Origin: Microcoleus sp. FACHB-68
Lineage (GTDB): Bacteria > Cyanobacteriota > Cyanobacteriia > Cyanobacteriales > Oscillatoriaceae
Length of the DNA: 64,000 nucleotides
Assembly: GCF_014695715.1 (NCBI RefSeq)
Contig: NZ_JACJOT010000006.1
Coordinates: 682,001 to 746,000, forward strand
Direction: 5' to 3'
Within the stretch, counting starts at the first letter, position 1. Each line of letters opens with the position of its first letter. A program made the position numbers and the translations under genes. Below are positions 52,472 through 61,126 of this stretch, one piece after another. A model generated the notes under the pieces. The model ran no database searches. It worked only from the letters and a program-made list of their open reading frames with translations, and was not told the DNA's origin.

Positions 52472-53392
52472 GTGATTAAGTCCTCTGCTGCATCAAAACC
52501 CGTGACTAAGCCCTCTGCTGCATCTACCGGCACTCCCAAGCCTGCCGGCAAAAATCAGCGACTTCTGTTTTTCACTTTGCGACTGCTGCTGCTGGTTTTG
52601 GGCGGCGGTTTAGCATTTGCAGTGGGCATGGCGATTGCACAATTCTATCCCGCTAGAAATCCTCAAGCACCTATCTGGCAAAACGTTTTCCGCCGGCCTG
52701 AAAATTTCGCCACTAACACTAGGCAACTGCCCCCACCGCCAATTGCCACCCCCACTCCGCCACCGAATCTCACGCCTGAACAAAGCAAACAACTGCGCTC
52801 AGAACTACAGCAGTTGCAGACACAGTTAAATGAATTAATCGGGCAGACTGCAACGTTGGAAACCAAACTCGGTAGCAGCCGTCCGACGGAGACAGTAGAA
52901 AGCCGGTTGCAGCTACTTTCGCGGCAACTGGGCACCCCAGAAGTTGCACCGGCAGCCAATGTATCTGGGGCAGCGGCAACTCCGCAAGCTTCAGAGGCAA
53001 CAACCGGCACTGCTGCCACTGTGTCTGCCACGAATGGCCCAATGGTGACGTTACCCAGTGATGTTTTATTTGCAGAAGGCAGCGCAATGCTGCGCCCGCA
53101 AACTGGCGTTATTTTGGATAACCTGATTGCCGATCTGAAAAACTATCAGGGGGCAAGTGTTCGCATTGCAGGGCATACGGATGATGCCGGTGATGCGAAG
53201 GAAAATCAAGCTTTATCATTTCGACGCGCTCAAGCTGTGCTGGCTTATCTCGCCGGCACCCTGGGCAACCAATATCACTGGGTTGTGATGGGATACGGTG
53301 AAACTCGCCCTGTGGCAGAAAATAACACCGATCTAGGCCGGCAGCGCAACCGCCGAATTGAAATTGTCATCGAACCGAAAGCGAGCCGGTAG
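52472..53392 (+). CDS. OmpA-family peptidoglycan-binding protein
   Basis: From a GTG start (VIKSSAASKPV...) the 306-residue protein has a Lys/Pro/Ser-rich cytoplasmic tail and one transmembrane helix (LLFFTLRLLLLVLGGGLAFA). A Pro-rich segment and a coiled coil (SKQLRSELQQLQTQLNELIG) follow, then a C-terminal OmpA domain with VRIAGHTDDAGD, ALSFRRAQAVLAYL and NRRIEI. Inner-membrane anchored OmpA proteins tether to the cell wall, for example as MotB-like stators or in envelope maintenance. No MotA-like partner is encoded beside it. Confidence 0.88.
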   Translation: MIKSSAASKPVTKPSAASTGTPKPAGKNQRLLFFTLRLLLLVLGGGLAFAVGMAIAQFYPARNPQAPIWQNVFRRPENFATNTRQLPPPPIATPTPPPNLTPEQSKQLRSELQQLQTQLNELIGQTATLETKLGSSRPTETVESRLQLLSRQLGTPEVAPAANVSGAAATPQASEATTGTAATVSATNGPMVTLPSDVLFAEGSAMLRPQTGVILDNLIADLKNYQGASVRIAGHTDDAGDAKENQALSFRRAQAVLAYLAGTLGNQYHWVVMGYGETRPVAENNTDLGRQRNRRIEIVIEPKASR

Positions 53393-53433
53393 AAATAATA
53401 AGATTAAAAAGGGTTTTTTCAACGCGCTTGTTC

Positions 53434-54201
53434 ATGACTTATTGCCTTGGTATCGTTACCCGTTCTGGTTTAGTCGTTGCTGCTGACTCTCGCACCAATG
53501 CCGGTGTCGATTATATTTCCACTTACCAAAAGCTCTTTGATTTTTCCAATCCGGGGGAACGAGTGCTCCTGATTTGCACATCAGGAAATCTGTCGATGAC
53601 CCAAGCCGTACTCACTTTATTACGCAAAGACATCCAAACTCAAGAAGAAATCTCTCTCCATACTCTGCCCACAATGTATGAAATTGCCCGCTATATTGGG
53701 AGCAAAACTCGGCAGATTCAGGAGCAAGACAAAGCTTGGCTGAAGCAAGATGGCATTAACGCTCAAGCTAGCGTACTTGTTGGCGGTCAAATTAAGGGAG
53801 AAGATCCGGCATTATATTTAGTTTACAGTCAGGGAAACTGTATTCACGCCACTAAAGAAACGCCGTTTCTTCAGATTGGAGAAACTAAATATGGCAAGCC
53901 AATTTTAGACCGCACCCTCACCTTTGAAACTCCATTAGAAGCGGCTGCTAAATGTGCCCTTTTGTCAATAGATTCCACCATGAAATCTAACATTTCTGTT
54001 GGCCCTCCCATTAACATGGTGATGTACGAAACTGACACGTTTGTAATTCGGCATCAGCTCCAACTGCGGCTGGGAGATCCTTACCTCGCAAAAATGCGGA
54101 AATTATGGGAGGAATATCTAAAAAATGCGTTTGATCATATGCCTAATATCGATTGGCAGCATTATTTAGAGGAGCCTCAAACAGACGTTATTATTGACTG
54201 A
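53434..54201 (+). CDS. Anbu-type bacterial proteasome-like protease
   Basis: Starting at the ATG at 53434 (MTYCLGIVTRSGLVVAADSR), Met removal exposes Thr, the N-terminal nucleophile of the Ntn-hydrolase fold. The next landmarks are SRTNAG, a VLVGGQIKGEDPALYLV strand and a KYGKPIL segment. The 255-residue length and TRTNAG-like motif fit Anbu (ancestral beta subunit, an HslV/proteasome relative). Anbu genes commonly cluster with a transglutaminase and alpha-E/ATP-grasp peptide-bond-forming genes; none are here. The TTG six bases upstream would bury the nucleophile, supporting the chosen start. Confidence 0.87.
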   Translation: MTYCLGIVTRSGLVVAADSRTNAGVDYISTYQKLFDFSNPGERVLLICTSGNLSMTQAVLTLLRKDIQTQEEISLHTLPTMYEIARYIGSKTRQIQEQDKAWLKQDGINAQASVLVGGQIKGEDPALYLVYSQGNCIHATKETPFLQIGETKYGKPILDRTLTFETPLEAAAKCALLSIDSTMKSNISVGPPINMVMYETDTFVIRHQLQLRLGDPYLAKMRKLWEEYLKNAFDHMPNIDWQHYLEEPQTDVIID

Positions 54202-54265
54202 ATAATGCTGTTAAATACAGCGTGGTTTCCCATCTTTCAAATGCTGAATAAGTGTTTACTGTTTG

Positions 54266-57200
54266 TTACCACGGGCTGCCAATCATTGTGAAGCCGGCCC
54301 AATAATAGGGATGGGATAAATTTTTATTGGCCAAGTTTGTTAAACTGGGCGGTAAGGCAATATTGTCTTTAGAACTTAGCAAATGACCCTGCTGCAATCG
54401 CACATTATTTTGAATCATTGCAATTTGTGCTTGCCGTAATGCTTCGGCTTTGATAGGCACCGTATGCAGCTGTTGGTAAAACTCGGTCATTAACGCCAAG
54501 GTGCCCTCATCACTCACATACCAGAGACTCGCTAAAGCGGACTTGACTCCTGCCTGTACGGCTAAGCCGGCAAACCCCAGTTCGGCTTCCTCATCTCCGA
54601 CTGCCGTGCGGCAGGCAGAAAGCACTAACAACTCTACTGCTGGATTATGCCAGCCTAACTGCCGTACTTGATCCATTTGCAACTTAGAGTCCCACAACTG
54701 AATGTAGGAATTGCTAGCTTTACCCCTTTGGAATTCTGCATGAGTGGCTAAGTGAATAATTCCAAACGCACGCGCATTGCGCTGGGATTTTAGATTGTCC
54801 AAAGTAAATGCTTCGTTGAGGAACAACTCACCTGTCCAGACATCTTTGGCAATCGCGTTGAGTTCCACCGGCACTGCCGGCAGGGGAGTTTTGTCAGTAA
54901 ATTCTGATGCTCCCATTGCCAGCACTTCCATCTTCCTGATGTCTTGGTAACGAGTATCCGTTAAGTTCAGGCTGGGCATGAGGCCAAGACTGTACTTTTC
55001 TATGAGAAAATGTTGCCCATCATGCAGTGCGGCAACAGGAATTGTTCGCAATCCAGAATCAAGAATCAACACTAAATTCTGGATGCCTTGGGCTTCGAGT
55101 TCCTCCTCTAACGGTGCCAACAGCCATTTATAAAGTTGCTGTGCCGGTTTCAAGTAACTGTTCGTGTTGCGCTTTGAGGCAGTCGTTACCTCTTGGTGAA
55201 ATTGTTTCGCCACTTCTAGCACCTGAGAACGCATCGCATAGGGTATTCGCTTCCGAATCGGCTCTCCCGTTGCAGTTACCATTACCAGTTCTAGTGAATC
55301 TTTCTCGTGTCCCTTGTTCTTCCCTTGGGTTTTAGACTCAGGATTGACTGAGGGATTAATTCCACCCCCATCTGGGATAAAGCGAATATACAGCAATGCC
55401 GGTTTAGTACCCGTTGCCCGCTCAACATCACTCAGAATTTGACGGCTTTCTGCCAGGGTTGGAGACGCGTTCTCCTCAGAAATCCCCAGATAAGCTTCAA
55501 ATTGACTCGTGAAAGATTGGTCAATTTCAAAAGCAGCAGTATCGATTTCTACCTTGGGAGAATTGCTATTAGTTTCAATTTGTGGTTCAGGAGCGGATGT
55601 CACTAAAGATGTGACGCTCTGCTGATACTGTAGGCCGCTCGCTGAGTAGGACGGTGAACTGGGCGTGGGAACAGATGCCTGTGTCGGAGTCGGGCTAGGC
55701 GTGGGAACAGGTGCCGGTATCAGACTTGGTGTGGGAACAGGTGCCGGTATCAGACTTGGTGTGGGAACAGGTGCCGGTGTCGGACTTGGGCTAGGCGTGG
55801 GAACAGGTGCCGACGTTGGATTAGAACTGGGTGCCGGAATTGGACTTGGTGTGGGAACAGGTGCCGACGTTGGATTGGTACGCGGCGTTGGAACAGCTAC
55901 TGAGGGTGGAACAGGACTAGATTTGGGATCAGGAGATGGTGTCGGATTGGGACGCCGCATCGGAACAGGTGCCGGTTCTAGAGTTGGTGCAGGCGTTGGA
56001 GTTGGCGTGGGAATAGGTGCCGGCTTTGGTATTGGAGTCGGTGCCGTTTCTGGAGTGGGATTGGGTGTGGGTTCTGGAGTTGGCTCTAGTGTTGGCTCTG
56101 GTGTTGGCTCTGGTGTTGGTGATGGTGCCGGCTCTGGAGTTGGCTCTGGTGTTGGAGCCGGTGTCGGCTCTGGTGCCCGCTCTGGTGCCCGCTCTGGTGT
56201 GGGAATGGGCGTGGGAACAGGTGCCGGCTCTGGTGTTGCTGTCGGCTGTGGTGTTTCTGATGATATCGGTTCAGGAGTGGGAGTCGGTACCGGCTCTGGT
56301 GTGGGAGTCGGCTCTGGTGTGGATGTTGGCTCTGGTGCCCGCTCTGGTGCCCGCTCTGGTGTGGGAATGGGCGTGGGAACAGGTGCCGGCTCTGGTGTTG
56401 GTGCCGGCTCTGGTGTTGGTGCCGGCTCTGGTGCGGGAATAGGCGTGGGAATAGGTGTCGGTTCTGGTGTTGGTGTCGGCTCTGGTGTGGGAGTCGGCTC
56501 TGGTGTTGGTTCTGGTGTGGGATTGGGCGTGGGAATAGGTGCCGGCTCTGGTGTTGGTGTCGGCTCTGGTGTTTCTGATGATATCGGTTCAGGAGTGGGA
56601 GTCGGTACCGGCTCTGGTGTTGGTTCTGGTGTCGGTTCTGGTGTTGGTGCCGGCTCTGGTGTTGGTGTTGGTTCTGGTGTTGGCTCTGGTGTGGGAGTCG
56701 GCTCTGGTGTTGGTTCTGGTGTGGGATTGGGCGTGGGAATGGGTGCCGGCTCTGGTGTTGGTGTCGGCTCTGGCGTTGGTGTTGGTGTCGGTTCAGGAGT
56801 GGGAGTCGGTGCCGGCTCTGGTGTGGGAGTCGGCTCTGGTGTTGGTTCTGGTGTGGGAGTCGGCTCTGGTGTTGGTGTTGGCTCTGGTGTGGGAGTCGGC
56901 TCTGGTGTGGGAACAGGTACCGGCTCTGGTGTGGGGCTGGGAGTCGGCTCTGGTGTTGGTGCCGGCTCTGGTGTTGGTGTTGGTTCTGGTGTGGGATTGG
57001 GCGTGGGAATGGGTGCCGGCTCTGGTGTTGGTGTCGGCTCTGGTGTCGGTTCAGGAGTGGGAATGGGCGTGGGAATAGGTGCCGGCTCTGGTGTTGGTGC
57101 CGGCTCTGGTGTTGGGCTGGGAGTCGGCTCTGGTGTGGGAGTCGGCTCTGGTGTTGGTTCTGGTGTGGGAGTCGGCTCTGGTGTGGGAGTCGGCTCTGGT

Positions 57201-60160
57201 GTGGGAGTCGGCTCTGGTGTGGGAGTCGGCTCTGGTGTGGGAACAGGTACCGGCTCTGGTGTTGGTGCCGGCTCTGGTGTTGGTGTGGGATTGGGTGTGG
57301 GATTGGGCGTGGGAATAGGTGCCGGCTCTGGTGTTGGGCTGGGAGTCGGCTCTGGTGTCGGTTCAGGAGTGGGAGTCGGCTCTGGTGTGGGAGTCGGCTC
57401 TGGTGTTGGTGTTGGCTCTGGTGTGGGAATGGGCGTGGGAACAGGTGCCGGCTCTGGCGTGGGAACAGGTGCCGGCTCTGGTGTGGGAGTCGGTTCTGGT
57501 GTGGGATTGGGCGTGGGAATGGGCGTGGGAATAGGTGCCGGCTCTGGTGTTGGAGTCGGTTCTGGCGTGGGAATGGGTGTGGGAACTGGCTCTGGTGTTG
57601 GAATCGGCGTGGGAATGGGCGCTGGAACTGGTGCTGGTGTTGGAATCGGCGTGGGAATCGGCGTGGGAATCGGCGTGGGAATGGGCGCTGGTGTTGGAAT
57701 CGGCGTGGGAATCGGCGTGGGAATCGGCGTGGGAATGGGCGCTGGTGTTGGAATCGGCGTGGGAATGGGTGCCGGCTCTGGTGTCGGGCTGGGTGCTGGC
57801 TCTGGTGTCGGGCTGGGTGCTGGCTCTGGTGTCGGGCTGGGTGCTGGCTCTGGTGTCGGGCTGGGTGCTGGCTCTGGTGTCGGGCTGGGTGCTGGCTCTG
57901 GTGTTGGGGTGGGTGCTGGCTCTGGTGTTGGACTGGGTGCCGGCTCTGGTGTTGGACTGGGTGCCGGCTCTGGTGTTGGACTGGGTGCCGGCTCTGGTGT
58001 TGGGCTGGGTGCTGGCTCTGGTGTTGGGCTGGGTGCTGGGGATGAAGGATTAATTTGAATATTGCTTAGGATTTCGGCCCCAACTATCGATGTAATGGTT
58101 GAAATCGTATTGTTAGCCCCACTTGTGATGGCGGCTGCCGTTCCATTAATGTTGGCATTCCCAACAATAAAAGGCGTTACCGGATTAGTGGCGTCGCCCC
58201 CATGCTCAATGGAGATCGAACCCCCTTGCGAACCGGCAGTAGAAATACTTGCATTTATGCCATTCTGATCAGTGAAAGACCCTGTAACTCGTAAAAATCG
58301 CTCGGTTGTAATATCAACATTCCCACCTTGGCTATTATTACCACCTTGGGTGCTAATGGATACTACATTAATGTTGCCATCGGCATTGATATTGACATCA
58401 CCGCTATCACGAGCCGGATGAGAAGTGTCTATCGTGCCGGTGGTGATAGGGCCGCTGCTAGAGAGGTTAATGTTTCTACCTCTTGATTCGATCCCACCAA
58501 TGCTTAAACTCGCTCCTGAAATTGTCAGTGTGATGTCTTCCCGTGCTGGGTTTGGGAATCGCATATCTTGCGCCACAAATGCCCCATTCCCATTACTGTC
58601 CGCATCTGCTGTAAAAGTTAGTGAGCCAGTTGTGCCGCTGATCTGAAAATTACTGTTAATCGTAATATTATTTGTTGCTTCTAAGATAACGTCGCCATTT
58701 TGCAAAAGTCTTTGAATATTATTTTGAGAAATTGTGTAGGTTTCTCCTGGATCATCGCCGGCTAAGATTTGACCATCGTCTAACTGGTTGTCATCTGCTG
58801 CGTTATTCCCATTGACAACGAGGATATTTTCCGGGTCTAGCAGTAAAGTGCCTAACTCGCCGTTCGGTGCGCTCAGATCAACTGTGCCATCAAAGGCGAG
58901 GTTTTCTTTACCTGAGATTTCAGCAAAACCCCCGTCCCCACCAGTGTTGCTGCCACGGGCACTGAGATTGCCATAAAATCGGGTGACTTTGTCAGACCAA
59001 ACGATGACACGGCCCCCATTGCCGGCTGCTATAGCGTCTGCGGCGATCTGTGAATCTCTGCTGACGTATGTATTTGTCGCATTTGGCACTAAGCCCATTC
59101 CCCGATAATCGCCGCCGATCAGCACATTCCCGCCGCCCGTGGTGCCTGAAGCGTTAATCTTGGCACCGGCTAGTCCGACTGTATTGCCTAAGATGTTGAT
59201 ATTGCCGCCCGGTGAGGGAACCTGCCCTTGAGTGTTTGAGACATCAACTGAGCCGGCTACGATTGCCACACCGGCTTCATTAGGTACTTTTAGACCGGAA
59301 CCACTTAGCTGTACGGTGCCATCGTTGTTGACTGTCAAACCTGTTGCATGATTTCCACCGCCGCCAGTGAGCAATTCTGGAAGAGACAGGGCAACAGAGG
59401 TAGAAGGCGAGACGGGTGCAGAGGGTTTAGATATATCTAAGCTGAGGAGATGCCCTTGTTGGGTAATGCGTACCGTGCTTTCTCCGGGGACTGCGGCGAT
59501 GGTGATTTCGCCTCCGGGGGCAGAAACGCTGCCGGTGTTGATCACGGTGCCACCGAGCAAGGTTAAGTTTTGGCCCGATTTTACCCCCAGAGCGCCACTG
59601 TTGACGATTGCGCCCGAATGCGAAGACGAGAAGGTAAAGGCGCTGGGAGTGCCGACTAAGGCAGCGTAGTCGTTGTTACCCGTTGCGTTAAGCCAGCCTG
59701 AATTAAAGCCGACGCTGTTAGCCGTTGTGGCGGTGAAAGCTGCCGGCACGTTTAAAGATGCGTTCGGGCCAAATACTATGCCGGCTGGGTTGATTAAAAA
59801 TAAGTTTGAGTTGCCGCCCGTTACTTGAATTAATCCATTAATGATGGAAGCATTGCCGCCAGTCACTCTACCTAAAATATTTAGAATGGCTGGGTTTGAT
59901 TGAAAGTTGGCAATTTGACCGGCACTGAGGCCAAATTGGGTAAAGCTGTGAAAAAGATTCACTCCATCTTTAGATAGAGTGCCACCAGTGATCTGCAATC
60001 CATTGCCTTGTGGTGTCACCACCGTGCCGGTGCCATCGGATGCCGGTACAACAGGTTGTGCAGCTAGAGAGTAGGGAAAAAATAGAAAGTAAGAACTAAG
60101 AACTAAAAAAAGTTTATCTTTTGCCTGTTGACAGTTTTTTTTAAAACTAACTGATTTCAT
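54266..60160 (-). CDS. giant TPS-type exoprotein with Pro/Thr/Glu repeats and a C-terminal CHAT domain
   Basis: From the ATG at 60160, which has GGGAGG nine bases upstream, the protein is about 1964 residues; the frame is open 14 codons further. A signal peptide ([17 protein letters not shown]) and a two-partner-secretion/FHA haemagglutinin N-terminal domain follow ([47 protein letters not shown]). A beta-helix-like region is then followed by about 800 residues of [15 protein letters not shown]-like repeats. The C-terminal CHAT (caspase-like) domain has HLATHAEF and LSACRTAVG, with His1821 and Cys1864 in full-frame numbering. It is probably exported through a TpsB partner, which is not in this window. 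Confidence 0.88.
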   Translation of the reverse strand: MKSVSFKKNCQQAKDKLFLVLSSYFLFFPYSLAAQPVVPASDGTGTVVTPQGNGLQITGGTLSKDGVNLFHSFTQFGLSAGQIANFQSNPAILNILGRVTGGNASIINGLIQVTGGNSNLFLINPAGIVFGPNASLNVPAAFTATTANSVGFNSGWLNATGNNDYAALVGTPSAFTFSSSHSGAIVNSGALGVKSGQNLTLLGGTVINTGSVSAPGGEITIAAVPGESTVRITQQGHLLSLDISKPSAPVSPSTSVALSLPELLTGGGGNHATGLTVNNDGTVQLSGSGLKVPNEAGVAIVAGSVDVSNTQGQVPSPGGNINILGNTVGLAGAKINASGTTGGGNVLIGGDYRGMGLVPNATNTYVSRDSQIAADAIAAGNGGRVIVWSDKVTRFYGNLSARGSNTGGDGGFAEISGKENLAFDGTVDLSAPNGELGTLLLDPENILVVNGNNAADDNQLDDGQILAGDDPGETYTISQNNIQRLLQNGDVILEATNNITINSNFQISGTTGSLTFTADADSNGNGAFVAQDMRFPNPAREDITLTISGASLSIGGIESRGRNINLSSSGPITTGTIDTSHPARDSGDVNINADGNINVVSISTQGGNNSQGGNVDITTERFLRVTGSFTDQNGINASISTAGSQGGSISIEHGGDATNPVTPFIVGNANINGTAAAITSGANNTISTITSIVGAEILSNIQINPSSPAPSPTPEPAPSPTPEPAPSPTPEPAPSPTPEPAPSPTPEPAPTPTPEPAPSPTPEPAPSPTPEPAPSPTPEPAPSPTPEPAPSPTPEPAPIPTPIPTPAPIPTPIPTPIPTPIPTPAPIPTPIPTPIPTPIPTPAPVPAPIPTPIPTPEPVPTPIPTPEPTPTPEPAPIPTPIPTPNPTPEPTPTPEPAPVPTPEPAPVPTPIPTPEPTPTPEPTPTPEPTPTPEPTPEPTPSPTPEPAPIPTPNPTPNPTPTPEPAPTPEPVPVPTPEPTPTPEPTPTPEPTPTPEPTPTPEPTPEPTPTPEPTPSPTPEPAPTPEPAPIPTPIPTPEPTPEPTPTPEPAPIPTPNPTPEPTPTPEPAPTPEPTPSPTPEPVPVPTPEPTPTPEPTPTPEPTPTPEPTPEPTPTPEPAPTPTPEPTPTPTPEPTPTPEPAPIPTPNPTPEPTPEPTPTPEPTPEPTPTPEPAPTPEPTPEPTPEPVPTPTPEPISSETPEPTPTPEPAPIPTPNPTPEPTPEPTPTPEPTPTPEPTPIPTPIPAPEPAPTPEPAPTPEPAPVPTPIPTPERAPERAPEPTSTPEPTPTPEPVPTPTPEPISSETPQPTATPEPAPVPTPIPTPERAPERAPEPTPAPTPEPTPEPAPSPTPEPTPEPTLEPTPEPTPNPTPETAPTPIPKPAPIPTPTPTPAPTLEPAPVPMRRPNPTPSPDPKSSPVPPSVAVPTPRTNPTSAPVPTPSPIPAPSSNPTSAPVPTPSPSPTPAPVPTPSLIPAPVPTPSLIPAPVPTPSPTPTQASVPTPSSPSYSASGLQYQQSVTSLVTSAPEPQIETNSNSPKVEIDTAAFEIDQSFTSQFEAYLGISEENASPTLAESRQILSDVERATGTKPALLYIRFIPDGGGINPSVNPESKTQGKNKGHEKDSLELVMVTATGEPIRKRIPYAMRSQVLEVAKQFHQEVTTASKRNTNSYLKPAQQLYKWLLAPLEEELEAQGIQNLVLILDSGLRTIPVAALHDGQHFLIEKYSLGLMPSLNLTDTRYQDIRKMEVLAMGASEFTDKTPLPAVPVELNAIAKDVWTGELFLNEAFTLDNLKSQRNARAFGIIHLATHAEFQRGKASNSYIQLWDSKLQMDQVRQLGWHNPAVELLVLSACRTAVGDEEAELGFAGLAVQAGVKSALASLWYVSDEGTLALMTEFYQQLHTVPIKAEALRQAQIAMIQNNVRLQQGHLLSSKDNIALPPSLTNLANKNLSHPYYWAGFTMIGSPW
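55665..58046 (-). repeat. 2.4 kb PTPEPAP-coding minisatellite
   Basis: A long array of hexa- and nonanucleotide-based units (GGTGTTGGT, GGCTCTGGT and GGTGTGGGAGTC on the plus strand) encodes Pro-Thr/Glu/Ala/Ile repeats on the minus strand. The array keeps all of one plus-strand frame open too, producing a spurious Gly/Val-rich ORF of nearly 800 codons. Repeat number is likely unstable between strains. Confidence 0.93.
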
Positions 60161-61126
60161 AAGATTTAACCTCCCAGATGTGGCTAGCTGTGGTAGATGC
60201 AACCCTACCCTGTCTGTCTTCCCTCACATTGCTAGCTCTCTCACTAAGATTAACCTTACCAGCAAGCAATGTTATTTTTTCACAGCTTTTTCTACACCCG
60301 TCAGGCTTTTACCCTATTTTAGTTTAACTAACGAAGACCTTAAAGTTACCTCTTCCGAAGGAATGATTTCAATGTTGTTCTGTCAAAAACGATAGTTAAG
60401 AATTTTTAAGGTTTTTTTTGTAAAATCATTAAAAGTATAAAATAGTTGTTTTTATAACAGCTTCAATATTAAGAATTTTTGAGTATTTTTATCAACTAAA
60501 TTACTAAACACTAAATTCTAAATTTAAATAAAACTTAATCTTTTAGTAAAAATATTTAGTTGAATATTATATTTTTATTGTAGTTATCAATAATGACAAC
60601 TGTTGCACCGCCTAGTAGCCATAGGGCTGTTCAGGTAAAATGGGAAACTGTATTTATTAAAAATATCCAAAACTAAGCACCTAAGTAATAAAATGAGATG
60701 GAAACAGAAACTCGGATATAATTTTTAATATTAAAATAAAAAATTATCGCATGATAGCTCAAATAACTCTCGCTATAGGAAAAGTCCTCCGTCACAAAAG
60801 AACACGAGACACCTCTTCTAGAAGTGGTAAACACATGACTGAGGGTAGATGTACTAAACAATAGAGGTGTTAAGATTACCTAAGCCTCAGGACTTAATTT
60901 CAAGGTGAGTGAAAATTTCAGGGTGCTTTTGATCGACCGGCTGAGGTTAAACCGGCTTAATGTCAAATGGATAGCTTGAGACTGGATGTGCGACCCTAGG
61001 TAGGTTACTCTAAAATCTAGGACTTCTGCGGCGCTTGCTAACCGTAGCCTTAGGTTGATCGCTCAATCTACCTAAAGGTAGGAGCTCTCCTGCGCTGCTT
61101 CTATCCCATTCTCGATAACCCGACTC
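60161..61126. other. long AT-rich divergent intergenic region
   Basis: Nearly 1 kb between the exoprotein and P-type ATPase genes. The exoprotein Shine-Dalgarno (GGGAGG) sits at its left end. From 60400 to 60860 it is more than 70% A+T. The right end is normal in composition, with GGTTTAGC-like and CTACCTAAAGGTAGG inverted segments near 61066-61082. I see no gene or RNA. Confidence 0.5.

Noticed and set aside
55665-58058. Long plus-strand frame of nearly 800 codons, Gly/Val-rich
   Set aside because: It is the complement of the Pro/Thr/Glu repeat in the exoprotein gene and has no start signal or family.
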